The notes: generated by a model not told the origin, from the sequence alone. Shown: positions 36,552-45,999, counted from the first letter of the stretch. The stretch: 64,000 bases of DNA from Paraburkholderia sabiae (GCF_030412785.1 NZ_CP125295.1:1612001-1676000), one strand, 5' to 3'. A program made the numbers and translations.

Positions 36552-37871
36552 TTATGCCGCTGCGCCGCCGCCATGCTCTTCGCGTTCGAGCGTACGCGTG
36601 CGGCGCAATTCCGGAAACAGCTTCATCCAGAGCAGCGCGATTGCGATCGTCGCGCAACCGCCGACGAGCACGGCAGGTTGCGCGCCCCACCAGCCGGCCG
36701 TGAGTCCCGATTCGAACTCGCCAAGCTGGTTCGACGTGCCGATGAACAGCGAATTGACGGCGCTGACGCGGCCGAGCATGTCGTCGGGCGTGCGCAACTG
36801 CACGAGCGACAGCCGCACGACGACGCTGATCACATCCGATGCGCCGAGCGCCATCAGCGCGAACAGCGACACGATGAACGAGTGCGACAGGCCGAACACG
36901 AGCGTCGCGATGCCGAATGCGATCACGCCGCCGAACATCGCCGCGCCTGGCCGGTTGCGCAGCGGGAAATGCGCGAGCCAGATCGTGCCGCCGAGCGCGC
37001 CGACAGCCGACGCGGAGCGCAGCAGGCCCAGGCCGAGCGGACCCGCGTGCAGCACGTCGCGAGCGAAGATCGGCAGCAGGGCCGTCGCGCCGCCGAACAG
37101 CACCGCGAACAGATCGAGCGAGAGGGCGCCGAGAATCACGGGCTGGCTGCGGATGAAGCGCACACCCGAAAACACCGAATCGAGCGTCACAGGCGCGCGC
37201 GGCACGGGCTTCGTGCGCAGCGGAATGGTGCTGACGGCAGCCGATGCGAGCGCGAACGACAGCGTGCACGCAAGATACGCCGCGCCGGGACCGATGCCGT
37301 AGAGCAGGCCGCCGAGCGCAGGGCCGCCGATCTGCGCGGCCTGGTTCGCGGAGGTCGCCCAGGCCGTTGCCTGCGACAGCTGCGCGCGCGGCACGACGCC
37401 CGGCAGCAGCGACGCGACGGCAGGCGACTCGAACGCGCGCGCCGCGCCCACGCATGCCGCGAGCACATAGATCACGGGCGCGCTGATCCAGCCGCCGAAT
37501 GTGCCCCATGCGAAGAGTGCGGCCGCGAGGCATTCGAGTCCCTGGCAAATGGCCGCGATACGCCTGCGGTCGTAACGGTCCGCGACCTGACCGACGACGA
37601 GTGTCAGCACGAACATCGGCAGGAACTGCGCGAGGCCGACGAGACCGAGCGCAAATGCACTATGCGTGAGCGCATAGATGTGCCAGCCCATCGCGACGGC
37701 CAGCATCTGGAACGACAGCGACGACAGCACGCGCGTACACCAGAAACGCTGGAACGGCTTCTGTCGCGGGAGACTGATTTCGGGTTCGCGGTCGGCGTCG
37801 TCGACGAGGGTGGAGAACGTGTCGGCGGAATCGGTGGGCTGGTTGCTGGAGTCGGCGGGCGGTGTGTTCAT
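36552..37871 (-). CDS. MFS efflux transporter (MFS_3/EntS-like)
   Basis: A 439-residue 12-TM transporter. The first 35 residues are hydrophilic and cytoplasmic, then RFWCTRVLSSLSFQMLAVAM opens TM1. The motif GQVADRYDRRRI matches the loop 2-3 signature of the EntS/MFS_3 group. Such proteins export siderophores or drugs. The C-terminus is basic (RTRTLEREEHGGGAAA). No siderophore biosynthesis gene is nearby, so the substrate is open. Confidence 0.8.
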   Translation of the reverse strand: MNTPPADSSNQPTDSADTFSTLVDDADREPEISLPRQKPFQRFWCTRVLSSLSFQMLAVAMGWHIYALTHSAFALGLVGLAQFLPMFVLTLVVGQVADRYDRRRIAAICQGLECLAAALFAWGTFGGWISAPVIYVLAACVGAARAFESPAVASLLPGVVPRAQLSQATAWATSANQAAQIGGPALGGLLYGIGPGAAYLACTLSFALASAAVSTIPLRTKPVPRAPVTLDSVFSGVRFIRSQPVILGALSLDLFAVLFGGATALLPIFARDVLHAGPLGLGLLRSASAVGALGGTIWLAHFPLRNRPGAAMFGGVIAFGIATLVFGLSHSFIVSLFALMALGASDVISVVVRLSLVQLRTPDDMLGRVSAVNSLFIGTSNQLGEFESGLTAGWWGAQPAVLVGGCATIAIALLWMKLFPELRRTRTLEREEHGGGAAA

Positions 37872-38128
37872 CGATAGATGGATCGTCGTCCCATATAACG
37901 GGCCGACTGCCTTCGCGCGGTATGCCTTTATTCAGGCACCGCATTTGCAAACGCATTGGCGGGAAAAGCGCGGCGGAACGCGTGTTCTGTCGACGCTTCG
38001 TTCGGGCCGCCAGTGTAGAGCAAGTGGCGCGCGCTTGCCGGTCTGCCTGCGACGGCATCAGACGGCAGCCCGTTACGCGGTGTTACGCGGACTGGCCGGC
38101 AAGTCGCTTTCTTCAATCGATACAAACC

Positions 38129-38986
38129 ATGGATGATCTGATCGCTCGCCTATTTCACCTGCAACCTTCGCTGATCGTGTCGCTCACGCATGACGTGATG
38201 CATGCGGGCGTGGCGATCCTGATACTGGTCGTCGGCTGGTGGCTCTCCAACCGGATCGGTGCCTTGCTGTCGAAAGCAATGTCGCGCACGCGTGCGGATC
38301 CGACGCTCGCGCCGATGATCAACGCAATCGGGACCTGGACAATACGCGTGCTCGTGCTGTTCGCCGCGCTCAGCGAGGTCGGCGTCGCAACGGCGAGCGT
38401 GCTGGCCGTGCTCGGCGCGGCCGGTCTCGCGATTGGTCTTGCACTGCAAGGCACGCTGCAGAATATTGCCGCCGGCATTATGTTGCTGATGCTGCGGCCG
38501 TTTCGTGCAGGCGACGTGATCGAAGGCTCGGGTGCGACGGCGGGTATCGTGCGCGAAGTGGGGCTCTTCACGACGCGTATCGAACGCAGCGACGGCAATG
38601 CCGTCTTCGTGCCGAACAGCCAGATCTGGAGCAATCCCGTGATCAACTACAGCAGCGGCGGCACGCAGCGCGTGGAAGTGGAAGTCGCGATCCAGCAGCG
38701 CCAGGACGTCGCATGCGCGATCGATGCGCTGAAGAAGATGGTCGCCGGCGATCCGCGCGTGCTTGGCGGCAATACGCTCGCGCCCGTGGTCACAGCCGCC
38801 GATTATCAGCGCGGCGGCGGTGCAGCGGTACGGCTCGCGGTCTGGGTGAGCGGAGCGGACGCGCAGCTCGCCGCCGATGACATGCGTGAACACGCGCGAA
38901 CCGTCCTCGAAGAAGCCGGCTGCAAAACGGCGGAAGCGCCGCGTGCGGGGACGGCGGAGCGCACGTCGGTGACACAGCACGCCTGA
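38129..38986 (+). CDS. MscS-type mechanosensitive ion channel
   Basis: A 285-residue protein with three predicted TM helices. TM3 carries the pore pattern VLAVLGAAGLAIGLALQGTL and the following LMLRPFRAGDVIE opens the MscS beta domain, which continues with VPNSQIWSNPVINYS. These are diagnostic. It releases ions on hypo-osmotic shock in the inner membrane. It is divergent from the MFS gene, 257 bases away, and monocistronic. Confidence 0.9.
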   Translation: MDDLIARLFHLQPSLIVSLTHDVMHAGVAILILVVGWWLSNRIGALLSKAMSRTRADPTLAPMINAIGTWTIRVLVLFAALSEVGVATASVLAVLGAAGLAIGLALQGTLQNIAAGIMLLMLRPFRAGDVIEGSGATAGIVREVGLFTTRIERSDGNAVFVPNSQIWSNPVINYSSGGTQRVEVEVAIQQRQDVACAIDALKKMVAGDPRVLGGNTLAPVVTAADYQRGGGAAVRLAVWVSGADAQLAADDMREHARTVLEEAGCKTAEAPRAGTAERTSVTQHA

Positions 38987-39052
38987 CGGTTTTTCCGCGA
39001 TGCAATGCCGGATCGCGCATGTGCACTGGACTGAGTTCCAGTTCATGCGTTG

Positions 39053-39067
39053 CAGTGCATTGCACTG
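39053..39067. repeat. CAGTGCA-T-TGCACTG palindrome
   Basis: A perfect 7-base inverted repeat with one central base. The word TGCACTGGA also occurs at 39022 and 39061 in direct orientation. This TGCA-rich patch lies between the MscS gene and a small ORF, and resembles the word-rich region before prkA. Confidence 0.4.
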
Positions 39068-39223
39068 GAGTTCACGCACCACGGTTCACCCACGGCCTCG
39101 TTTCGATTCCTCCCACGCGCTCGCGACCGTGCATTTCCGCACCGGCATGTTGCAAAGCGGCAATTGTCGTAGGTAAAAACCCTAGTATTGAGATAGAATA
39201 CGGGCTTACCGGAAGAGATTGCC

Positions 39224-39436
39224 ATGTTGCCCCGTTTTCAGATTTTTGAAAAAATTGCCTTTTCGCTGGTCGTGATGTCTGCCGTGATGTGCTCCGGCTA
39301 CATTGCGTGGGAAACGTCGCCCGATTTCCAGGACGCCGTGCACGCCAGTGCCGCCGCCGTGCGCTGGAGCGGCGACTACTCGTTCATCTGCGCGTCGACG
39401 GCGACCAACGCCTGCGACCAGCTGCCGATCGACTGA
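39224..39436 (+). CDS. Small membrane protein, probably interrupted by an in-frame TGA
   Basis: A 70-residue product with an N-terminal membrane anchor or signal segment (IAFSLVVMSAVMCSGYIAW). It is behind a GGAAGAGA site. The frame continues after the TGA at 39434-39436 for 41 codons to a TAA at 39560-39562 with good coding character (LLEAEDHKTLARLEAQASAQ, later FTPSVGVFFKAP). The intact gene may have been about 112 residues, so this could be a nonsense-mutated pseudogene, a sequencing error or a true readthrough. Function unknown. Confidence 0.45.
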   Translation: MLPRFQIFEKIAFSLVVMSAVMCSGYIAWETSPDFQDAVHASAAAVRWSGDYSFICASTATNACDQLPID

Positions 39437-39746
39437 CTCCTCGAAGCAGAAGACCACAAGACGCTGGCGCGCCTCGAAGCGCAGGCCAGCGCGCAGCGTC
39501 GCGTAATTTTCACTCCTTCCGTCGGCGTTTTTTTCAAAGCGCCGGCCGGCCATCCCGCGTAAGCCTCGTCCCGTCTCGAACATGCATTTGGAATGCCGCT
39601 TGCTTACTGTGAGCGGCTGGACTTCGTCCGTCGTTACGACATGAAGTCCGGTTCATTCGAAAACCGTCGTCGCCAGCCCGTCGATCATCCATGGTCGGCC
39701 TCCACGGTCTAGAACAATTCCGACGCATGCACTGAGGAGCCGCACC

Positions 39747-40010
39747 ATGACACCCGCTACCCTTTACGAAATGCAGATTCTGCAGACGGACATGCGCATG
39801 CTCATCGCTATCGACGACGCGGCGATCGAACTCTTTCCCGGCGCGGCAGCCAGCAGCGGATTGGCGGGCAAACCGTACGCGGTCTTGCACACCGATTCGC
39901 TCGCCACGCTGAGCGGCTGGCGCGAAGTCATGCAGGCAGGCGGGCGCCCGCATCGCCTCGTGAACAACGTCTACGGTTACCGTCAGGAAGTGAACAACCC
40001 GGACTGGTGA
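39747..40010 (+). CDS. Small hypothetical protein
   Basis: An 87-residue soluble protein (MTPATLYEMQILQTDMRMLI to RQEVNNPDW). A good GAGGAG site precedes the ATG. No signal, membrane segment or family motif is recognised. It is followed after 92 bases by the cardiolipin-synthase-like gene on the same strand. Confidence 0.55.
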   Translation: MTPATLYEMQILQTDMRMLIAIDDAAIELFPGAAASSGLAGKPYAVLHTDSLATLSGWREVMQAGGRPHRLVNNVYGYRQEVNNPDW

Positions 40011-40102
40011 CGCATCGCGGCCGCGCGCGCGACCTCATGCCTACGAGGGCCCACGAGGCACACCGCGCGCGATTCCCTCATTCCCACCGCTGAACGCGGC
40101 GC

Positions 40103-41365
40103 ATGCTGACGATCCTGCTCACCGCCGTCGTCACGCTCGTCGTCGTGCTTGTGATCGCCAATCTGTCGACGGGCGAGAAGAAGATCGAGCACAAGATCGA
40201 GCGACTGTACGGCAGCGACGATCCGCAATTCATTCGCTCGATGGGGCTGCTGCTCGGGCCCCCCGTCTCGTCCGGCAACTGCTTCGAAGTGCTCGTCAAC
40301 GGCGACGAGATTTTTCCGTCGATGCTTGAAGGCATCGCGAGCGCGCGTAAAACCATTACGTTCGAAACGTTCATCTACTGGTCGGGCGCGATCGGCGAGC
40401 AGATCGCCCACGCGCTGACGGAGAAAGCGCAAGCAGGCATTTCAGTGCATGTGCTGCTCGACTGGGTCGGTTCGCAGAAGATGGACCGGCGCTATCTGGA
40501 CATGCTCAAAAATGCAGGCGCCGAAGTCATCCAGTACCACAAGCCGCACTGGACAGGTCTCGGCCGCATGAACGACCGCACGCACCGCAAGCTGCTCGTG
40601 ATCGACGGACGCATCGGCTTTACGGGCGGCGTCGGTATTGCGCAGGAGTGGACGGGTCATGCACAGGACGACAAGCACTGGCGCGACACGCATTTTCGTG
40701 TGACGGGCCCTGTGGTCGGGCATATGCAAGCGGTCTTCATGGACAACTGGATCAAGGCAACCGGCAATGTATTGCATGGTCCCGACTACTTTCCTGAATC
40801 CGATGAAGCAGGCGACGGCCTCGCGCACATGTTCAGCAGTTCACCCTCCGGCGGCAGCGACGACATGCAGTTGATGTATCTGATGGCGATCACTGCGGCG
40901 ACGCGTTCGATCCATCTCGCCAGTGCCTATTTCGTGCCGGACAGGCTGACGATCAATGCGATCGTCGAAGCAGCGAAGCGCGGCGTCGACGTGAAGATAC
41001 TGACGCCCGGACGGCACATCGACACGCATACCGTGCGCGAGGCATCGCGTGCATGCTGGGGAAGCTTGCTCGAGGCGGGCGTGCAGATGTTCGAGTATCA
41101 GCCGACGATGTTTCACGTCAAGCTGCTCGTCGTCGACGAATATCTCGTGTCGGTCGGCTCGACGAATTTCGACATGCGCTCGTTCAAGCTCAACGACGAA
41201 GCGAACCTCAATATCTACGACGCGGCGTTCGCGCGCCGTCAGACGCAGATTTTTGCCGACGACCTCGCGAAGTCGAAGCGCGTGACGCTCGAAGACTGGA
41301 ATGCACGCCCATGGACAGCGAAGCTGATCGATCGCGCGGTTGCGCTGCTCGATCCGCAGCTTTAA
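40103..41365 (+). CDS. Cardiolipin synthase-like phospholipase D family protein
   Basis: A 420-residue membrane-anchored protein (TM helix about residues 3-20). It has two HKD motifs: H161-x-K163-x4-D168 in HRKLLVIDGR and H338-x-K340-x4-D345 in HVKLLVVDE, the second followed by SVGSTNFD. This is the architecture of bacterial cardiolipin synthases, which join two phosphatidylglycerols. The first HKD is followed by GGVGI, where many PLD enzymes have GGxN, so a related transphosphatidylation activity is possible. It is likely inner-membrane bound. Confidence 0.85.
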   Translation: MLTILLTAVVTLVVVLVIANLSTGEKKIEHKIERLYGSDDPQFIRSMGLLLGPPVSSGNCFEVLVNGDEIFPSMLEGIASARKTITFETFIYWSGAIGEQIAHALTEKAQAGISVHVLLDWVGSQKMDRRYLDMLKNAGAEVIQYHKPHWTGLGRMNDRTHRKLLVIDGRIGFTGGVGIAQEWTGHAQDDKHWRDTHFRVTGPVVGHMQAVFMDNWIKATGNVLHGPDYFPESDEAGDGLAHMFSSSPSGGSDDMQLMYLMAITAATRSIHLASAYFVPDRLTINAIVEAAKRGVDVKILTPGRHIDTHTVREASRACWGSLLEAGVQMFEYQPTMFHVKLLVVDEYLVSVGSTNFDMRSFKLNDEANLNIYDAAFARRQTQIFADDLAKSKRVTLEDWNARPWTAKLIDRAVALLDPQL

Positions 41366-41403
41366 CGGGAAGGTGCAAGGGCGCCGACATGACGCCCGTT
41401 GAA

Positions 41404-41646
41404 TCATTGCATGGAACGCGACATGTGCATGGGTGGCGCACGCTCGGGCGGATCGCCGGCGGGTGGCTCCTGATCGGGTAACGAATCCGGTTCACGCTCG
41501 GGAACGGGAGGCGAATCGGGGCCCGGGTCCGGATCGTCCGGACTCGGCGCGGGATCGGGATCGACCTCGGGCGGCGTCGGCGTGTGCAGGCGCGGCCCGA
41601 TGCGAAACGGCGGGAAGGGAAGAACAGGAAACGCAGTCTGGTTCAT
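41404..41646 (-). CDS. Small proline/aspartate-rich protein
   Basis: An 80-residue protein beginning MNQTAFPVLPFPPFRIGPRL and continuing as Pro/Asp/Glu-rich sequence. It is probably disordered and extended. Similar Pro-rich small proteins recur in Burkholderia-type genomes, but no function is known. The ATG complement at 41644-41646 follows a GAGAGA site, and a longer frame start is less plausible. It converges with the cardiolipin-synthase-like gene. Confidence 0.5.
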   Translation of the reverse strand: MNQTAFPVLPFPPFRIGPRLHTPTPPEVDPDPAPSPDDPDPGPDSPPVPEREPDSLPDQEPPAGDPPERAPPMHMSRSMQ

Positions 41647-41760
41647 CGTGTGGATCTCTCGAGTGCAGTTCGACACATCGATGGAATCCCGCAATGCATG
41701 TGCCATCGCTCGGCGGCATCAATATGCACGGTGCTTCAGCGTGCAAGAAACTGCGTCGAC

Positions 41761-42837
41761 CTAGAATCGTTCGATCATCCCGACCTGCACGCCGCGCACG
41801 GGCGCGCCGGGATACGCGACGGGAAGCCCCGTTACGTTCACGCCGCGCAGCGTGAAGGTGGCCTGTCCGCGGTTTTCGAGGTCAGCGGCGCTGAGATAGA
41901 GCAACAGCGCCTTCGATACCTGGTAGTCGAACGCGATGCTGAACTGATCCGCGTTGTTGTCGCCGCCGCTGCGGTCGCGCGCATGCGCGTAGCCGACGGA
42001 CGCGCTCGCCTGCGGCGTGATCTGCCACAGCGCGGACACCGAGAGCCCGTCGTCGTGATAACGCGGCGTCCCGCCGTCGCCATTGAAGTACGCGACGAAG
42101 CCCGTGAGCGCGCCCCATTGATACGAAGCGCCCGCGAAGTTCGCGCGCAACGCGCCGTCGCCGTGTGTCTGCTGATGCGCGTACAGCAGCTTCATGCCGC
42201 CGAGCGCCCACACGGCCGTCACGTAGTAGCCGCCGATGCCGTTGCCATCGCCGGGATCGCGCAGCGCGTACATGCCCGTTACCGTCAAGCCGGCGATGGT
42301 CGGCGACAGATACGCAAACGCGTTGTCCGTATAGGGCGTGATCTTCGACAGGTTGTTCAGGCCCGAGGCGATTGTGCCCGCGCCGAATGCATCGAGTTGC
42401 CCTTTGAACGGAATGTAGATGGGCGAGTACTGCCGGCCGACGCGCAATTCGCCCCACGCGCCATGTGCGCCGATCCACGCCTGCCGGTTGAAGATACTGC
42501 CCGGCACCGAGAACTCGCCGGTCGCCGAATCGAAGCCGTTTTCGAGCGTGAAGACGAGACTGTTGCCGTCGCCGAGCGGCTCGCTGCCATGCAGGCCGAA
42601 GCGCGTGCCGCGATAGGCGCCCGAGTCCATGCGCGCGACATAGCCGCTGCCGGGATTCGTCACTTCGATGCTGGTGTCGATCAATCCATAGAGCGTGACC
42701 GAGCCTTGCGCGAAAGCGGGCGGTGCAACGCCGGGTGCAAAGGCCAATGCGAGCAGAAGGGACCAAGCCGCGCGCCGCTGCGGAGCGCGATGAAAGGACA
42801 GGAAGCACAGCCGGCAAAACGCGATCGACGTTGGCAT
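41761..42837 (-). CDS. Gram-negative porin (Burkholderia OmpC-type)
   Basis: A 358-residue outer-membrane porin. The signal segment (AAWSLLLALAFAPGVAPPAF) ends before AQGSVTLYGLIDTSIEV, the classic first strand of the Porin_4 family. The protein ends with a terminal aromatic (MIERF), as needed for barrel assembly. It should form a 16-strand trimeric channel. It has a fairly long N-terminal region before the hydrophobic core, so the true start could be later. Confidence 0.85.
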   Translation of the reverse strand: MPTSIAFCRLCFLSFHRAPQRRAAWSLLLALAFAPGVAPPAFAQGSVTLYGLIDTSIEVTNPGSGYVARMDSGAYRGTRFGLHGSEPLGDGNSLVFTLENGFDSATGEFSVPGSIFNRQAWIGAHGAWGELRVGRQYSPIYIPFKGQLDAFGAGTIASGLNNLSKITPYTDNAFAYLSPTIAGLTVTGMYALRDPGDGNGIGGYYVTAVWALGGMKLLYAHQQTHGDGALRANFAGASYQWGALTGFVAYFNGDGGTPRYHDDGLSVSALWQITPQASASVGYAHARDRSGGDNNADQFSIAFDYQVSKALLLYLSAADLENRGQATFTLRGVNVTGLPVAYPGAPVRGVQVGMIERF

Positions 42838-42969
42838 CGGGCAGGCAAGGGCAGTGAAATGGAAAGGGCACAGCGGGGCATAGCGCCGTTCGCGACCATG
42901 CCCGTGAAGACAACAGCGAATACTAACCGAACATCCCCGGTGCGCAGCGCGCGTTCGACCACCTGCGTG

Positions 42970-43284
42970 CTACATGTTCGTGTAAGAACTGCACCATCCG
43001 CCGCCCGCTACCTGTTTCGTACCGAACAGCGTGCAGCCACCCCAGGCATCCGTCGGATTGCCCTGAAAGAGCGAGCAGTTGTTGCAGGTTTGCCCGGCGG
43101 CGTAGTTGGGAAAGCGCGCCTTGTCGACTTTCGCCGCGACGCTCACATAGCCGACGGCCTGCGCGGCCGGGTCGCTTTCGCTGAGCTTCTCGTCGGCGCG
43201 CGCATCGCTGGCGATGAGCACTGTGCACATTCCGACGGCGGAGCCGAGCCCCGCTACGATGAACTCACGCCGTGTTGTTGTCAT
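42970..43284 (-). CDS. High-potential iron-sulfur protein (HiPIP)
   Basis: A 104-residue protein with a Tat-type signal (TTRREFIVAGLGSA) and four cluster cysteines at C67, C70, C84 and C98 in the HiPIP spacing (CNNC, GGC, WCSSY). It carries a [4Fe-4S]3+/2+ cluster and shuttles electrons in the periplasm. It overlaps the Pr6Pr gene upstream by 20 bases, so both are probably co-transcribed. Confidence 0.9.
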   Translation of the reverse strand: MTTTRREFIVAGLGSAVGMCTVLIASDARADEKLSESDPAAQAVGYVSVAAKVDKARFPNYAAGQTCNNCSLFQGNPTDAWGGCTLFGTKQVAGGGWCSSYTNM

Positions 43285-44068
43285 GATTGGTCTCTTGCGG
43301 GCGAGGTGGGGTCATTGAGGGGGCAACTGAGGTGACGGACGGTATCGGCCGTCTGTGATTGATCGCGACGAACACAGCCATCAGCAGCACGAACGCGAGC
43401 ACGAGCAGACTCGCGTTGATCAGCACACGCGTGTAGCCGAGTTCGCCTACGTCGATGAAAGGATAGGGATAGAAGTCCGACATGGCGCCGCGCATCATCG
43501 TCAGCGCGAGATAACCCAGCGGATAAGCGAGCCACCACAACAGATGGCGCAACCTCAGGTGAAAGCGCGGCACGAACAGCAGCCAGTACAGCGCGACGAG
43601 CAGCGGGACGAGCGTATGCAGGCTTTCGTTGAGCAGCATGCGCCAGCCCGACGGCGTCCACAGATGCCGCAGCAGCAGGTTGTACGCGAAGCCGACGAAC
43701 ACGATGTAGCACGTCACGGCCGTGACGACAGTCGGTTGCCGGAAGAAGCGCACGAAGGGCGTAGTGCTGCGCCCGAAGAAACCGACGCACGTGAAGCACA
43801 GCGCGCACGTAAAGATGGTCAGATTGGTCAGGTAGCTCGTGAGCCGCTCGATGCCGTCGATCACACCGTAGCCGCGCGACAGCATCCGGTGCACGGTGAC
43901 GTCCGTCTGCGCGGCGAATGCGAGCCACGCAATCAGCGCAATCGATATGGCCAGCGCGACGGATGCGATGCTCGGCGTGCGCAGCGGCAATTCGGGCTCG
44001 ATGGCTGTAAGCGGTGACGAGCCAGGTGACACAGCGCGCGACGCGGCGGAGGAAGCAGGCTTCTTCAT
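43265..44068 (-). CDS. Pr6Pr family membrane protein
   Basis: A 267-residue protein with six hydrophobic segments, preceded by a 30-residue hydrophilic N-terminus. Typical elements are the early YLTNLTIFTCALCF and the later LLWWLAYPLGYLAL with the DFYPYPFIDV loop, matching the Pr6Pr/FAR-17a-like membrane family. Function is unknown in bacteria. Its last codons overlap the HiPIP start. Confidence 0.75.
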   Translation of the reverse strand: MKKPASSAASRAVSPGSSPLTAIEPELPLRTPSIASVALAISIALIAWLAFAAQTDVTVHRMLSRGYGVIDGIERLTSYLTNLTIFTCALCFTCVGFFGRSTTPFVRFFRQPTVVTAVTCYIVFVGFAYNLLLRHLWTPSGWRMLLNESLHTLVPLLVALYWLLFVPRFHLRLRHLLWWLAYPLGYLALTMMRGAMSDFYPYPFIDVGELGYTRVLINASLLVLAFVLLMAVFVAINHRRPIPSVTSVAPSMTPPRPQETNHDNNTA

Positions 44069-44130
44069 GCATCGATTCTATACGCGTGAAGCACTGCGTG
44101 CAGGCGCTGCCCAGGCATCGCGTCTGCACC

Positions 44131-44165
44131 AAAAAAGAAGCCGGCCCGCAGATGGCCGGGCCGGC
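44131..44165 (-). terminator. Terminator after the phytase-like gene
   Basis: GCCGGCCC (44140-44147) pairs with GGGCCGGC (44158-44165), and the minus strand continues into TTTTTT (complement of 44131-44136). Confidence 0.85.
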
Positions 44166-44209
44166 CCGTTACAACGTCCGTCAGGGACGCAGGAACTTAG
44201 TGCGCGCGA

Positions 44210-45718
44210 TCAGTGGCCGTGACCGTCGTGGTCGTGACCATGATCGTCGTCATCGTCGCGGCCGCAGACGTCGTCGTGATCGTGATCGCGGCCGTTCTTC
44301 GACACGCCCGGCAGACGCTGCGCGACATAGTCGGGCAGATCGGCGGCGTCGATCGCGAACACGAAGAACTGGTTCGGATTGGCGATGCCCGCGGGATGGT
44401 TCGTGTCGGTGACAGTCCCGATGAAGTCGTTGTCGTTCGCGACATACAGCGTGTGCTTCTTCACGCCGTGCACGGTGACGTCCGGACCGAACGCGATGCC
44501 TTCGATCTTCGCGGGGATGTCGTTCGCGTTGTAGCCGGCGCCCGTCAATGCAGCGACGATATCGAGGAACAGCGTCTTCTTCACAGCATACGGTGCGAGA
44601 CCTTTTTCGCCGCTTGCCTGGCTCACGTCCTGCGCACCCGTCAGGTCGATGCGGTTGATCTGCTTGAACACTGCCGTCGAATCGTCGCCGAGCCCCTTGC
44701 CGTCGCGCTCGTCGACAAGCAGTTCGTGATCGTTGATGGCGAGCACGTCGCTGATCGTCGGGTACTTCGGCTTCGATGCCGATCCGATGTTCGTCAGCGG
44801 ATACGCGTATTGCGTCGTACGGCCCGTGCGAATGTCGATCTTAACGATGCGCGTGTACTGCGCGTTCGTGCCGCCGTCCTGGATCAGCGGGCTTTGCATC
44901 GCGCCGAACAGCGTCGTGCCGTCGGGCGAAATCGCGAGGCCTTCCATGCCCTTGTTCGCGACGCGGCCCGACGTGTTCACGCTGATCTCGGTGTCGCCAA
45001 CGGGCGCGAGCGTCGAGACGGCGAACGTGTCGGGCAGCTTGTACGTCGCGATGCGGCGGCCGCTCTTGCGGTCGAAGCGGTACACGTACGGGCCGTATTC
45101 GTCGGAGATGAACACGCTGTCGCCGTCGTTCGCGATGCGGATGCTTTCGGGATCGAAGCGGGCGTCGAGCGGATAGGTCGACAGATGCGTCGGATCGAAA
45201 TTGTCCGAGCGGCCCGTGAAGTAATTCGTGTGATTCTCGCGGTTGAGCTTCGGCGCGCCGTTGGGCACGTTATACGCGGAGCCCGCGCCGTACACGAGGC
45301 GATCGGACGTATGCAGCAGCGTCGTATCGATCAGCTTCGGCGCTAGCGTGAACGGCAGCGCCGAGCCTTTCGGCGCATCCTTCAGATGCAGACGCAGCGT
45401 CTGGAAGCGGTTGATGTACGAAGCCGTATCGTCGATCGACTTGTTGTACGAAATCGCATTCGGGCCACGGTCGGGCACGGCGAGGAACGTATGGCAGCCC
45501 GCATAGCCGATACCCGAACCGAGGCCGCCGAGCAGATTGCCGGGCGCACCGTTTTCGAGCGGGGCCGCCGTTTCTTTCGACTTGTCGAGCAGATTGCCGT
45601 CGAGCTTGCCGATCGCGATCAGTTCGACAGTGGCGTGGGCGGCGGGAGCCGCGGCGAGTGCCGCAAGCGAGGCGACGGCACCGAGCATGGTGCGGGTGAA
45701 AAGCGATGAGCGCAGCAC
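44210..45718 (-). CDS. Esterase-like activity of phytase family protein with His/Asp-rich tail
   Basis: A 502-residue exported protein starting at a GTG (complement of 45716-45718) behind AAGGA. The signal peptide ends near APAAHATVE. The body is a beta-propeller of the phytase esterase-like family, with landmarks PDRGPNAISYN, FDPESIRIANDGDSVFISDE and NKGMEGLAISPDG. The C-terminal end, about 25 residues, is Asp/His/Gly-rich (RDHDHDDVCGRDDDDDHGHD), a probable metal-binding tail. It is likely periplasmic and phosphoesterase-like; the substrate is not proven. The wider frame upstream is rejected. Confidence 0.82.
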   Translation of the reverse strand: MLRSSLFTRTMLGAVASLAALAAAPAAHATVELIAIGKLDGNLLDKSKETAAPLENGAPGNLLGGLGSGIGYAGCHTFLAVPDRGPNAISYNKSIDDTASYINRFQTLRLHLKDAPKGSALPFTLAPKLIDTTLLHTSDRLVYGAGSAYNVPNGAPKLNRENHTNYFTGRSDNFDPTHLSTYPLDARFDPESIRIANDGDSVFISDEYGPYVYRFDRKSGRRIATYKLPDTFAVSTLAPVGDTEISVNTSGRVANKGMEGLAISPDGTTLFGAMQSPLIQDGGTNAQYTRIVKIDIRTGRTTQYAYPLTNIGSASKPKYPTISDVLAINDHELLVDERDGKGLGDDSTAVFKQINRIDLTGAQDVSQASGEKGLAPYAVKKTLFLDIVAALTGAGYNANDIPAKIEGIAFGPDVTVHGVKKHTLYVANDNDFIGTVTDTNHPAGIANPNQFFVFAIDAADLPDYVAQRLPGVSKNGRDHDHDDVCGRDDDDDHGHDHDGHGH

Positions 45719-45806
45719 GGAAGTGGTCCTTGAAAGGAGCAACGCGATGAGGGCGGCGCCGGGCGCGCACGGCAGAAGCAGGAAAGCGGCAAGCGACCGG
45801 ACGCAG

Positions 45807-45830
45807 GGTTTCTTACTGGGTTTCTTACTT
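45807..45830. repeat. Two perfect tandem copies of GGGTTTCTTACT
   Basis: Copies at 45807-45818 and 45819-45830, in the 281-base gap upstream of the phytase-like gene, about 90 bases before its start. A 12-base period is close to one helical turn, so this might bind a regulator such as a response regulator dimer. Confidence 0.6.
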
Positions 45831-45999
45831 TTTATTTCCGGGCACCGATATTCCGTGACGTGTATGTCGGAAGTGTGACGGAGCGCTTTCGAACCGTGCC
45901 ATGTGTGCGCAATCGCACATTCAGATGAGCGGACGTCATCGATGCACGCGCACTCATATCGATGCCGCATGAACGGCATCGCGCGTTATGACTGCACGC

